Shown here: piece by piece, positions 23,790 to 33,359 of the stretch
How positions within the stretch are numbered: position 1 is the stretch's first letter
Layout of the letters: each line of letters starts with the position of its first letter
From: Sweltsa coloradensis
Taxonomy: Eukaryota; Arthropoda; Insecta; Plecoptera; Chloroperlidae
Direction: 5' to 3'
NCBI GenBank assembly: GCA_024449915.1
Contig: JAMZAV010000112.1
Coordinates: 620,001 to 684,000, forward strand
Length of the DNA stretch: 64,000 nucleotides
Program-made: the position numbers and the translations under genes
The notes under the pieces: generated by a model
Databases searched by the model: none
What the model was told of the DNA's origin: nothing
Seen by the model: the letters and a program-made list of their open reading frames with translations, nothing else

Positions 23790-24012
23790 TTCGTCGTCAG
23801 GGACCCTACCCCTTCCCCTTGACGATCTCCCCGCCGACGACGATCATGACAAGACGACAGATGACAAAGACGATGACGACCTACCAAGATGTGAGAACCC
23901 CCTACCCGTGGCTGGTTCTGACAAGCATAGGCCCCTCCTCCCCATAACCCCTAGGCTATAGAGTTGGGCATTATGACCTTACGGTTGACGCGCCCCTAAT
24001 CCAAATAAATTA
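23790..24012 (+). repeat. Dispersed repeat R2, copy 2 (inverted relative to copy 1)
   Basis: Encodes SGTLPLPLDDLPADDD and an Asp-rich run in a plus-strand frame, then shifts frame relative to copy 1. It ends ACGGTTGACGCGCCCCTAAT, the complement of the ATTAGGGGGCGTCAA flank of copy 1. A partial third copy lies at 41270-41440. Confidence 0.6.
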
Positions 24013-24129
24013 TCTTTAAAGAAATCTTAACTCAATACAGGTTGCGTGGGTGTGAGTATATGCGTGAGTAGGCGTCTCTTTGGGTGGCCATGAATTGTTT
24101 TTACCTATTTAGTGCAATACAGCTGGTGT

Positions 24130-24320
24130 AGGTGTTAGTGAAACTGAGTGCTTTTCAAGTGAGGTAATGCTTGGATTCGTCTCCAAGTAGGGAGAAATGT
24201 TTCCCCTCGTTTACCCCTACTCTTCTCCGTCGAATAAAGCAACAGGAGTTTAGAATAAAGCTCTTACTTTGTCACCAATAATGTGAAGAACAGTGAACCA
24301 ATTTAGTAGCAAATTCCAGT
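24130..24320 (+). repeat. Dispersed repeat R3, copy 1
   Basis: The block CCAAGTAGGGAGAAATGTTT, CCCCTACTCTTCT and CGAATAAA matches 36288-36362 in the same order. No function is visible. Confidence 0.45.
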
Positions 24321-24321
24321 T

Positions 24322-24682
24322 CTCTCGACCGACTGACACCACACATGTTTGAAATTTTGTGTCGTTGTCACAGATGTGAAAATGTAGGGCTCCACAGTAG
24401 AAACACTTTCAAAAAAAATACTTTTAAAAATTTTTATATTTTTAAAATCAGGATTTTGGATTTTGATAGCCTAAAATTGATCATATTCGTGGATTGATCC
24501 TGGCTGATTATAAAATAAAATATTGATAAATCTACTAAAGTAGGGCTGTATAGTGGAGTGTATATATGTATGCTTTATTGACGAACAGTTTCATTGAAGC
24601 CTGCGTCGGATTCTTACCGGCCAAGCGAATAGCTATTGGCTAGCTGTCAACATTTGTGTGAATAAATAATAAATAATAAATA
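24322..24682 (+). repeat. Dispersed repeat R1, copy 3
   Basis: Collinear with 1735-2060: ACCGACTGACACCACA, GTTTGAAATTTTGTG, GCTTTATTGACGAACAG, GCGAATAGCTATTGGC. It ends in AT-rich (AAATAATAAAT) sequence. Confidence 0.72.
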
Positions 24683-24689
24683 AATAAAT

Positions 24690-25320
24690 CGTTCCAGTTC
24701 GTTTTCTTATTTCGGTGATGATACTTCCTTCAAGTAATGAACGAAACCTACATACAACTAGTAGACCAAGACTAGAACTAGAATTAGCAACGAGAGTATC
24801 GTTCAGACACGTCCTTAGATATATCCTCGATTCAGAATTAAGTAGGCGTATACTTTATCACACAAGAACTAGAATTATGCATCCATTTTTTTTTTACGCG
24901 TCAAGGACAAAACAAACCTAAATTTCAACAAAAATGGTTCAGAGATTCAACATTACTAGTCTAATAATCACACGTTTTACTAACGCATAAATCACGTTTT
25001 TAATGTGAGATGCCGCACTTAGCGAATGAATAATGCATGACAGTAATTACTTTTTATTATGAATAATTGTTAGGACAATGATGAGTATACCCATTACGTC
25101 ATTACGATTGTGTGCTGACCTAGAAATGCAGGTTTGCCGTATAATGTACAAATAACCATTATTTTCTCGACATTACTTTAAAGTCATGTAGCGTAAACGG
25201 AACAAATTGGGGAGAAGATGACAAGTGACCGTTATAAAGATACACCCCCACTGAGGATAAATACACTTATCTTGGGATAAGGCGGCTGGATGGACTCGGG
25301 CAAACTTTTTAACAATTTTA
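24690..25320. other. No gene seen
   Basis: The small frame at 24715-24921 has no motif. No repeat shared with the rest of the window was found. Confidence 0.5.
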
Positions 25321-25324
25321 ATTG

Positions 25325-25522
25325 TGTGGTTTGTTGGTCATGTTGTTAGACTGCTTCCAACGCAGAAGGTCCAGGGTTCGTCGTGTCCGCGGATGGAATC
25401 GTGTCCAGCTTGATTGATCGGTGTGTCGTCGCCTACAGAGCTGGCTTGGTCGGCTATAAATTTAATGCCCCCCACTGAAAATCAGTTATGTGACTGAGTG
25501 GGTAGACTCTAAATTTGAATAA
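25325..25522 (+). mobile_element. SINE-C copy, shortened
   Basis: Contains CTGCTTCCAACGCAGAAGG, a tRNA-anticodon-arm-like hairpin, a damaged B box (CAGGGTTCGTCG), GGAATCGTGTCCAGCTTG, CTACAGAGCTGGCTTGGTCG and CCCCCACTGAAAATCAG. Compared with 33970-34480 the middle part is deleted. Confidence 0.78.
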
Positions 25523-25524
25523 AT

Positions 25525-26768
25525 ATATATATATTTTTATTTTGTTTTTATTAATATTTTGCATTAATTTTTCCATATCATTTAACAGACTTAACATGCC
25601 ATTTTATAAAAGAAAATAGTTGAATATATTTAAAAATAGCTAGATCACCAAATTAATCGAATCACCATATGCCTCTAATTTTTAACCCTAAAAAATGAAA
25701 CTTTGATTGATAGGTTATTTACAAAATAAAGGATATGTGCATATCTATCAGAAAACAATCCATATTTCAGACTGTTGGATAAACTTAGAAAAACTAGCTT
25801 TAAATGAAGAGCGCAGTGATTTAGTCTGAATCATTTTTAAGGCTATTACAGAGTACTTTTACCGATATTTTGGAGGAACCATGTGACCAAAAAATCGAAC
25901 ATCGACCATTATTTCAGAAAATTATTTGCCCTTATACTCGTAGCGGAGACAAAGTTGTTTTGAAATAATTTTTAAAAAAAACATAGCGCAAAATTAAGTA
26001 TTGCAATGTCCAATTCTTTTTTTATTTTTTATTCATGTTCCTCTTTCATTCAACCAACTTTCAGCCATTTGTCTTTGCCTTTCAAAATATTGGTGCTACA
26101 GATTGTGCTATTGGTCAAAAGTCAAAAAGTGATCCGTTGATCCGATATGTTGAAATTCGCGATATTCGACGATCAATCGACTTTTAACATTGCAAAAACA
26201 AGTTGGCTCGAGCTTATCAACGTTCCAGGATGTTTTATGATACAAATTACGAAACTGGAAGTGACACACTTAGCAAGTTCCTTCCATATACAATAAATTC
26301 AACATTCGATATGGTATAGCTTGGCTTTTAAGGTTACGTTATACGATGCACTGCAAGTACAAGACAACACGTTTATAGGTTGATAACTTGCTTGCGCATT
26401 CTTTCACAAACTACATTGACTATACAAGGAGCTTGAAGTTGCTGGAAGAAAATATGTCTACCCGTTAGTTTGTAAGTTCAGCTCGAGTACGGTATAACGT
26501 GGCTGACATAACATGACTCGGGCTTCCTAGGAAACCCGGCTGGGACGTAGACGGTGTCATAAGGTCTTGGACTAGGATTGCACCGAGTTTTAATCCAAAC
26601 AATGCCATAGTATAGAAAATAGTATTGAAACTAATATTCCACTGCTCACCGTTAAAAAGTTCAACACAATCCAAAATATTAAATATCAATGTTTGTTTTA
26701 ACGTGTTCTGAAAATAATTTTAGGAAAGTGTTACTGTGGAGCTCTTCATTTCTGCTTCTTTGACAACT
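25525..26768. other. No gene seen
   Basis: Unique-looking AT-rich DNA. The 74-codon minus frame at 26465-26689 has no domain I recognise. Confidence 0.45.
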
Positions 26769-26771
26769 TAA

Positions 26772-27338
26772 GAGGGTACGCTGAGCTTGGCCCAACTCAA
26801 ATGCGCGCAAACAGGTGTTGATGATTTCTGCTGAACGGTTGGTAATATCATTACCAAATTTTGAATGGATGTTAATAAAGTACTTTTATATTGATATCCG
26901 TAATTGGTTGCACAAAATAAGCCTTAAAAATCCATTGCGAGACATAAGTCTAAAACGTGAAAAAATGGGAAATCCAAAACATGGATTACAATTCTGGAAA
27001 TTCTCACCAAACCGTTTATCTTACGATAAAACCAAATTAACCTGCGCGTTCACATTGATTTAAACGTTGGGTTCTATTATGCAAATTTGAGTTAAAAAAA
27101 TCTGTTCACTTGGAATAAATTCCCGAAGTTGACCAAAATTGAGTAAATTTTGGTGATTTCACTAAATTTTAATTCAAAATCAATAAATTAATTTAGGAAT
27201 ACGCCTAATGGATAACATAGATTTATTCTTTATAAACGTTAGTGTGAAATTTGATAATGGTGTTATAAACCGTTTACCCAAAAAATCCAGAAAGCTGAGC
27301 GCTTAAACTCGCCTCCGTTCTAGCCTCAGCATACCCTC
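26772..27338 (+). mobile_element. MITE-B copy 2 with terminal inverted repeats
   Basis: Left end GAGGGTACGCTGAG and right end CTCAGCATACCCTC are inverted repeats of 14 bp with one mismatch. The interior is collinear with 4829-5406, differing mostly by point changes and small indels. There is no open frame that both copies keep, so it is non-autonomous. Confidence 0.85.
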
Positions 27339-27462
27339 ACGGTATTTGGCTAAAAGCATGTCCTATATCCCTCTAGATTTGTTTGATTAGCTCAAATAAA
27401 ATCAGGATCCTCATGGCAGAGATCCTGCCGTTAAATCTACCCCAAATTAAACATATACTTAC

Positions 27463-27668
27463 CCTGGTCAGTATACAACTTGCCGCTATTTTTGTAAGTT
27501 CACATTCAGAATACTTCCCAAAAAACTCATCCATTCCATACATATAACGCCCGTGCAAATTCTTACATTCATGTCCTCCATCATAACACCACGCGATATT
27601 CCAAAGGACCAAAAATCTTCACTTTGTCATTACGAGATGAGAGGAAATCCATTTACTTGGGTTGGGTG
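27463..27668 (-). pseudogene. Tyrosine-kinase domain exon relic
   Basis: Read on the minus strand the pieces of a kinase C-lobe occur in the right order but in shifted frames. KWISSHLVMTK (about 27655-27622) resembles the P+1 loop KW-x-x-PE. SEDFWSFGI (27623-27597) resembles the (S)DVWSFGI of subdomain IX. GGHECKNLHGR (about 27575) resembles the GG-x-PY-x-x-L-x-GR turn. ECELTKIAASCILTR (about 27508-27465) resembles EELYxIMxxCW. The relic ends at a strong 5' splice site, G|GTAAGTATATG (donor GT at 27462-27461). The PE of the APE motif and the CW Trp are lost, and about seven codons are missing, so it reads as a decayed or badly sequenced exon. Family knowledge supports kinase identity; which receptor or cytoplasmic kinase cannot be told. 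Confidence 0.45.
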
Positions 27669-27689
27669 GGGGGTACACAATTTTGGTCC

Positions 27690-28238
27690 ACTAGTTGGAC
27701 TTTTGTTAAAAGTAAGAAGAGTCCTAGGGCCAGAGTTTCCTTGCATTGCACTTTTGTTACTCTCTCGTGCGAAACATCATGTGAATCTATGACCAGGCCA
27801 GTTCTCTACCAATTTAGCTTTTAAGGGGTCCTTAAAAAACCTTTTGTACCAACAACTGTTGCGGTTTATGCCAAAGTGTGCGGTCATCCACTCAACTTAA
27901 CTTAATACTTTGAACAATTCCTTCTAAACCATTTACGTTAAATGAAATGATATCATTCTTTTGGTTGGTACAAAAACCTTTTGATATGCACGTCATATAT
28001 TATCATAATCCTTCCATGCATCATCGCTATACAACACAAGTGACGGTGATTCATCCATTAGTCTCAATATATCCTCGCTATTTGCTGAGATGGACATGTA
28101 AATCGATGACGTAGGTACTCGAGAAACTAATAAAGTCGACTCCTACAGTCCTACTGTTCTTAGTAGACTACAGTGACAAAACTTCATCGTCATCATCATG
28201 AGAATGTTGAGGCAATTTTTAACAACCGCTTATTAGCG
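27690..28238. other. No gene seen
   Basis: Upstream exons of the kinase relic would lie here or to the right on the minus strand, but no catalytic-loop or DFG motif was found by eye. Confidence 0.4.
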
Positions 28239-28239
28239 T

Positions 28240-28810
28240 GCCTATTTTTCTGTGCAATTCAAATCATTGCAATTCTAGTTGGAGGCCCTAGTTTCAATGC
28301 AGAAGATTCCGGATCATGGACATTCCAGGCCGACCGCGGTAGCTATAGGGCACTGGTCTGAAGCGAGGACGTGGGTTCGAATCCCGCATAAGGCATGTTC
28401 TTTTCTTTCTCATCCTCGTCTAGCATCACCCATTCGTCTTGAATAGCCTTAGTGCATTAATATGTGACGTAAGCAACAAAAAAACTATCATAATGGACTT
28501 TCCACCAATACTTGGGATTTGTATTTGCAAACGATGGCTTTGGAGCCGTCCTAGCAACAACGCACATAATACGTATTAATGTATATACGTTTGTGCAATT
28601 ATTTAGTCTAGTCTATTTAGTTTAGTTTAATCTAGTTGATTATAGGCTCGCTCGCGGGTGAATCGTGTCCAACCACTAACTCTGGTCGGCCATTATTCGC
28701 TCGTCGGTGACGTTGTCGTCCACAGGGGTGTGTTAGTTCGGTTGAAATTTAAGCCCAACCATTCACATTCAGTTTCGTGACTGAGACTTGAAATACTTAA
28801 GATCAAACAT
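28240..28810 (+). mobile_element. SINE-C copy interrupted by SINE-B
   Basis: The head (GGAGGCCCTAG, TTCAATGCAGAAGATTCCGG) lies at about 28281-28312. The body resumes at about 28505 with GGAGCCGTCCTAGCAAC, GTGAATCGTGTCCAACCA, TCGCTCGTCGGTGACG and CAACCATTCACATTCAG. In the uninterrupted copy at 33970 these parts are adjacent. SINE-B sits between them. Confidence 0.72.
28328..28486 (+). mobile_element. SINE-B copy nested in SINE-C, with target duplication
   Basis: The tRNA-like head GCGGTAGCTATAGGGCACTGG with B box GTGGGTTCGAATCCCGC is followed by GGCATGTTCTTTTC, then the SINE-A/B tail (CATTCGTCTTGAATAGCC, GTGCATTAATATGTGACG). It is flanked by an imperfect duplication: ATCATGGACATTCCA (28313-28327) and ATCATAATGGACTTTCCA (28487-28504). 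Confidence 0.82.
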
Positions 28811-28864
28811 TTAGAAAACTAATCTTTATTTTAAAGCTGTTTTCGATGTCAAGAATTTATGATG

Positions 28865-29085
28865 GTGAACTATCTACTAACTCTGATTCGGGAGGTCCCG
28901 AGTTCAAATCCCGTCGAGACCGCAGACCGGCAATCGGGACTGATTTTTTTAAAAAAAGGTTTTCCTCTGTCGTTAATGCTTATGCAAGAGATTGAGTCAC
29001 AATAATTGTCCTAATTCCAATATTCTTATACTTAACACCTGAAGAGGGGCATGCATTGCACCCTGGGTAGGTTTCCCCCGAAAAA
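28865..29085 (+). mobile_element. SINE-D copy
   Basis: Head with GGTCCCGAGTTCAAATCCCG (B box), then CGAGACCGCAGACCGGCAAT and a T/A-rich linker, ending near GGGCATGCATTGCACCCTGG. The B box and following bases match 30200-30245. Confidence 0.68.
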
Positions 29086-29231
29086 AATTATGATGAACTA
29101 GATCACAGAAATATAATATGTCTTTGTTTGAGTGTAGACTACACAATGTAAGTATATTATATGCATTTCAAACAAATTGTGTAATGAGTTTGAGCATTCC
29201 TCACATTTTAAGTTTAAATTCGCTAAATTCT

Positions 29232-29564
29232 CAGGAAAGACAATTGTTTAAAAAAATCTTTTTTCTCTCAGTCAGCCTATAGAAAACCAGTTGAAAATTA
29301 ATGTCACAAAAGCACAACACCCTACGTTGAATGGTGTGCCCTGGCAAATTGAAGTTTGAAATTATTTTGAGGTGGCGATATTGGCCGTGTACCGGATAAG
29401 AAAAATTTGAAAAAAAATAGTTTTGATTTTCTAAAATAATTTCAAACTTCAATTCGCCAGGGCACACCATTCAACGTAGGGTGTTGTGCTTTTGTGACAT
29501 TAATTTTCAACTGGTTTTCTATAGGCTGACTGAGAGATTTTTTTTTAAACAATTGTCGTTCCTG
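29232..29564. repeat. Long near-perfect hairpin, arms about 135 bp
   Basis: The left arm (29232-29368) is the reverse complement of the right arm (29433-29564) with only a few mismatches and A/T-run length differences. The loop is about 64 bp. Arm landmarks: GACAATTGTTTAAA, CAGTCAGCCTATAGAAAACC, CACAACACCCTACGTTG, GGTGTGCCCTGGC. The outermost bases CAGGAA and TTCCTG are also inverted. It fits a young MITE with very long inverted repeats or a hairpin-RNA locus. Two minus-strand frames (29231-29470 and 29442-29729) are by-products of the palindrome. Confidence 0.9.
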
Positions 29565-29941
29565 CGAATTTTTTTCGTTTGGCGACATTTTGTACCGATT
29601 TGTACCAATAATACCGAATAATGCTGATGAAAATATCACCGCGTGTCTGCTTGAGATAAACGTCTCACGTTCGTTATTCACTGCGCACCACATCAGATAG
29701 CCAGCAGTAATTCGAGCTATGACTAACACCTGCTATTTATTGTTTACTACCACGGACTGTTAACTAGGCTTAATTTAATTAAGATGTGTCAAGGTGTTGT
29801 TAGTACGTCGTAAGACTTCATTGTTCTTAGCAAATAACAATTGAATGTGATGAGGTGGAATTCACGCCTTGTTTCTGCTTCCTGTTTTTAAGGGGATTCC
29901 CCATTCACCAAGAATGACGTCATTTTGCTTGAATTAATTTA

Positions 29942-29942
29942 G

Positions 29943-29986
<44 letters not shown>

Positions 29987-29987
29987 G
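29942..29987. repeat. (ATTG)n microsatellite
   Basis: About eleven GATT/ATTG units; a reverse-orientation counterpart of the (CAAT)n tail of SINE-A, perhaps left by another retroelement. Confidence 0.9.
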
Positions 29988-29989
29988 AT

Positions 29990-30110
29990 GTGGCTCATGT
30001 GGTTCTGGCGCAGATTCACAAGTTATAAATTAGAGATATCTGTGTTCAAATCCCGCAATTAATATATGCGTGGATATTTGTAATTGTCATTGAAGTCCGG
30101 AATCCTGTAT
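29990..30110 (+). repeat. tRNA-like SINE head
   Basis: GTGGCTCATGTGGTTCTGGCG (box A-like) and GTGTTCAAATCCCGC (B box) about 45 bp apart, next to the (ATTG)n tract. Body not assigned to another family. Confidence 0.5.
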
Positions 30111-30149
30111 GTCACAGTCATCGTCTACACTCAGAGCCTTTTATGCTAT

Positions 30150-30330
30150 ATCAAAGGAAATCTTGGATTGAGCATAACAGTCACTGCAACTTTAGGGAGG
30201 TAAGGGTTTGAATCCCGTCGAGACCGGCAATCTTGACTGAAGGTTTTTTCCCGTAGTTTTCCGATGCAAGGGATAGTTAGTCACGGGTCATGTGTATACC
30301 CTACAGCGGGCATCCTACAAAAATGTATTT
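30150..30330 (+). mobile_element. SINE-D copy
   Basis: TAAGGGTTTGAATCCCGTCG (B box), GAGACCGGCAATCTTGACTG, AAGGTTTTTTCCCGTAG, then ATGCAAGGGATAGTTAGTC. Shares this order with 18515-18735 and 28865-29085. Confidence 0.7.
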
Positions 30331-30334
30331 ATTT

Positions 30335-30845
30335 ATACTACAACTTTATGACTAAATGGACGGTCAACTAAAATAACTTGATTGCCGTTGTATGAACATA
30401 CGCAATCATATTTTGGATGGGTTGTTGGTGAGAATCGAGTATACTAATATACTCAAACCGCCGTCTGTGTTTGGTCCCTTTTAATTGTTCTAGATCAGTT
30501 TTCTATAGTTCTGGAGTACTCTAAAAATTTGTACAATCAATTAAAATTGCATCACTATATTATGTAAACTTCCCTAATTTTCCTCTCTGATGATTAAATA
30601 CAACCTCACCTTTAGTTACTAAACTCACCGTCAACGGATAAGCATTTCCATAAGTTTTTTTTTATCATAATCGTTTTCGTATTTTGCTCTTTTTGTACTT
30701 AAAAGTGCATTAATCATAGATTATACAACATGCATAATATATATATTTTTTTAAACATTACCTGATAACCTTACGGATTATAATAATTTAAATAAATTTT
30801 TGTTCAATATGCCCGTTGTTTACAGTTGTTTTCTCTTTTTTGCAG
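30335..30845. other. No gene; upstream of candidate exon
   Basis: AT-rich DNA. Its last bases (TTGTTTTCTCTTTTTTGCAG) form a good 3' splice site for the candidate exon that follows. Confidence 0.45.
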
Positions 30846-30924
30846 GTGAGTCTCGCTTCTGTGGTGACTTGGTTGAGTCATGTTCTTCCACAACAACGAT
30901 CATTGTAGCGCCGAGGTTCAGATA
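30846..30924 (+). CDS. Candidate internal exon, unidentified (79 bp)
   Basis: Bounded by a pyrimidine-rich acceptor ending TTTTTTGCAG (AG at 30844-30845) and a donor GTAAGTG at 30925-30931. In the frame starting at 30848 it reads ESRFCGDLVESCSS then TTTIIVAPRF without a stop before the donor. Two Cys residues hint at an extracellular domain (CUB- or ZP-like starts have comparable Cys-Gly or Cys-Ser-Ser-Thr patterns), but the length is too short to assign. Splice-site quality is the main evidence. It may also be a non-coding exon. Confidence 0.3.
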
Positions 30925-30929
30925 GTAAG

Positions 30930-31712
30930 TGCATCATAAAACTATACATCACAGGTCAAAGGTACGTGTGATTTTCCCAAAAAATTAAAGCAAATCGTGA
31001 TTTACATGAAGAATATTGGTGACAAAAAGTCGCTATTAAAAAAAAAGTAAAATTAAACAAATAATTAAAAATTTTGAGAAGCGAAAACATAATTTCAAAG
31101 CTTACAGAAAAGGGTTTCAGCATATAAAACAGAATATGTCATACTTCGAGTATGAATAATGGTTGTGAACATAAAATATAGGTTACGCGTCCGAATGTCG
31201 AAACTATAAGCGAACTCTGATAATAATTGTTTGTATGCATATTGCCAAGGATTGTCAGCTTGTTAACGACCATATCACAGTGTTGTTTACGGTTATAATC
31301 TCGAGGGTGATACCGCTTTATCGTTTGGTTGGTTTACACATGTTGACACACTGTTTTACTAATACATGTTTGTCAATATTATTCACAGAAAAAGTCGCGA
31401 AGATCTAGTTTGATGTTTGAGGGACATATTCATATTTGTATCTTCCAATCGGAATCCAAATTCATAACTTGTATCAATTGCAAGGTTTGAATTTGATACA
31501 TTAAACTTTGACGTTTAACACAATTGTTGTCCAAGGGTTCAAATTTTGAATTCTTGATGGTAGAGCAAATTTCATTAGCCCTAGTTGCGCAGCAACATCT
31601 AGGAGGCAGTGGCCATACTAATCAGCATATTGATTTCTGATGTACACGTATTGTGTATTTGTAAATTGTACTTTATTCCACATTAGCAAAATTAAATTAA
31701 TAGATTCAAAAC
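30930..31712. other. No gene seen
   Basis: AT-rich, unique-looking sequence between the candidate exon and SINE-A. Confidence 0.45.
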
Positions 31713-31723
31713 AACAGCTGTCG

Positions 31724-32029
31724 TATATCGCTGGTTAGTTAGAGCAGATGGAGAGTTCAAGAGCTAGTGTAACGGCTTCGTTCTCCTCGACGTCTGCTCG
31801 GCAGTCCGGGTTAGTGGAGGCCCTGCTGTCAATGTTACACCGTCCTTTCGGATGGGACGTTAAGCCGTTGGTCCCCTTGGTACTTTTCGAAAAGGAGTAG
31901 GCTACATGCCTGTACCGGGTTTCCCCTCCCCCTTCTGTAAATACTTCATCCTCATCTATCACCACTCATCGTCTCGAATAGCCAAAGTGCATCAATATGA
32001 GACTTCAAGCAATATCCAAAGAAAGAAAG
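31724..32029 (+). mobile_element. SINE-A, most complete copy, with target duplication
   Basis: Flanked by the 11-bp direct repeat AACAGCTGTCG at 31713-31723 and 32030-32040. The head contains TGGTTAGTTAGAGC, a box-A-like motif, and GGCTTCGTTCTCC, a decayed B box. The middle has CACCGTCCTTTCGGATGGG and ACGTTAAGCCGTTGGTCCC, which resembles the conserved central domains known in several invertebrate SINE superfamilies. The tail ends CAATATCC and a short GAAA stretch. It is the reference copy for the truncated one at 3497 and the split one at 6225-7240. Confidence 0.88.
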
Positions 32030-32601
32030 AACAGCTGTCGATATGGAAGAACGGGAGCACGCTGCACGAATGCTACCTCTGCTTACAGTCTCGCCAACTT
32101 ATCGGTAACTTTCAATTCGTGAGCTTCAAATGACGTCATGCAACTGCAAGAATGCTTTCGGAAGCAGATTCAGGCACAGGCACGTCTGGTGCCAACTTGA
32201 GGTCATTATTAATTCTGACGATGCAAAAGTTAGTTCTGTTCGTATGGAACCTACGTAGGTGGTAACTACATGCAAACTGGATCTGCAAATTATTAACGAA
32301 TGGTGATTAACAGAAGCAAGGAATTTTCATTCTGTTATGGATGATATATCTCCATCAAATCAAGACGTTAGCTTCTGTTCTCGCCGAGGCTTGGGTGTGG
32401 AAGCTCAGCCTGTCGAGTGCAGTACTTTCCTTCTTTTGCATTTTTGTATTTTGATACTGTTTTGACCTTGCCAATGACCCTGCGATAGACAAAGAAATCG
32501 TTATTTCTTGGGCATAGTTCTTTTTATGAGCAATTTTAATTTTGGTCGATTTCTACGTGACGTATTTCGTGTGACCAGACAGGACCAAACTTTGAAAAAC
32601 A

Positions 32602-32766
32602 ATGGGTAAAATTAGACGTCGTTTGAAAAGCACGGACACACATTTTCTCGCACAATTTAACGTGGCGTCATTGAAGGAAATTCACGCGAATCTCGAGTTC
32701 ACATGGCAAGACAGCTGGAGAAACTTAATGGTCAGTCGATTAGTCTTTGATGTTCTAATAACTTAG
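32602..32766 (+). CDS. Short candidate ORF, 54 codons, basic N-terminus
   Basis: Starts at an ATG in good Kozak context (AAACAATGGG) and encodes MGKIRRRLKSTDTHF, LAQFNVASLKEIHANLE and FTWQDSWRNLM before TAG at 32764-32766. The MGK-basic start is common in nucleolar and ribosome-biogenesis proteins, but nothing beyond it supports such a role. No strong donor follows, although GTCAGT at 32731 could serve. It may be a first exon, a short ORF or chance. Confidence 0.2.
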   Translation: MGKIRRRLKSTDTHFLAQFNVASLKEIHANLEFTWQDSWRNLMVSRLVFDVLIT

Positions 32767-33194
32767 GGATTGGTGTGAAGTGTATTTGAATCTTCACTCG
32801 CCTATTCGATTCGTCTACTTGCCATCATTATGTAATCAAGTCCAAATCGCATCTTCAAGAGATACTGCAGCTTGAAATATTTTTAAAATGTGAATAGTTA
32901 TAGTTTCTTTTACAAATATGGAACCACACGAGCTGGAAGAAGTCTGATAAGAAGTGTTTCTGCTGGAGATCATTGTGTTTGGTAACACACATAGATTTTT
33001 GTTCTATTGGGCGTTAGATGAATCTTTTTCTTCTATTTGTATTTCCACTTGGAGTCCACCTCACACGTTTCTCACGGCGTTTTCTAGTTGAAGTAGTTTT
33101 GTTTTAGCTGTGTACGTGCGCGAAATTTATATTTAGTGTTTTATCTTGTTTTGGGTAGATTTGATAAACTTTTCACGTACTTACTTTGTGAACC

Positions 33195-33353
33195 ATGAAC
33201 AAGGTGATTTTATTTATGTACTTTTTATCCATCCTATTCGGTTATAAAAACTGTATTATAGTGGTAAACAATACGGGTGGTTTGAGGGTCTTAACGAAAT
33301 TTGACAACCAATTTGAAACATTCAACAAATCTTCAATCTCAAAATGTGTCTGA
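33195..33353 (+). CDS. Short candidate ORF with signal-peptide-like start
   Basis: A 52-codon frame begins MNKVILFMYFLSILFGY, a short basic end followed by a hydrophobic core, and continues to TGA at 33351-33353. A weak donor, GTG|GTAAAC, occurs near 33262, so it could be a first exon of a secreted protein. AT-rich DNA easily encodes hydrophobic runs, so this is only a suggestion. Confidence 0.15.
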   Translation: MNKVILFMYFLSILFGYKNCIIVVNNTGGLRVLTKFDNQFETFNKSSISKCV

Positions 33354-33359
33354 AGAAAA

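Noticed and set aside
27451..27480. U1 snRNA-like ATACTTACC on the plus strand
   Set aside because: It is the complement of the splice donor of the kinase relic; the rest of U1 is absent.
32165..32336. 57-codon stop-free minus frame ending in a TGA near 32138
   Set aside because: No ATG, no domain, no convincing acceptor; expected by chance in DNA of this composition.
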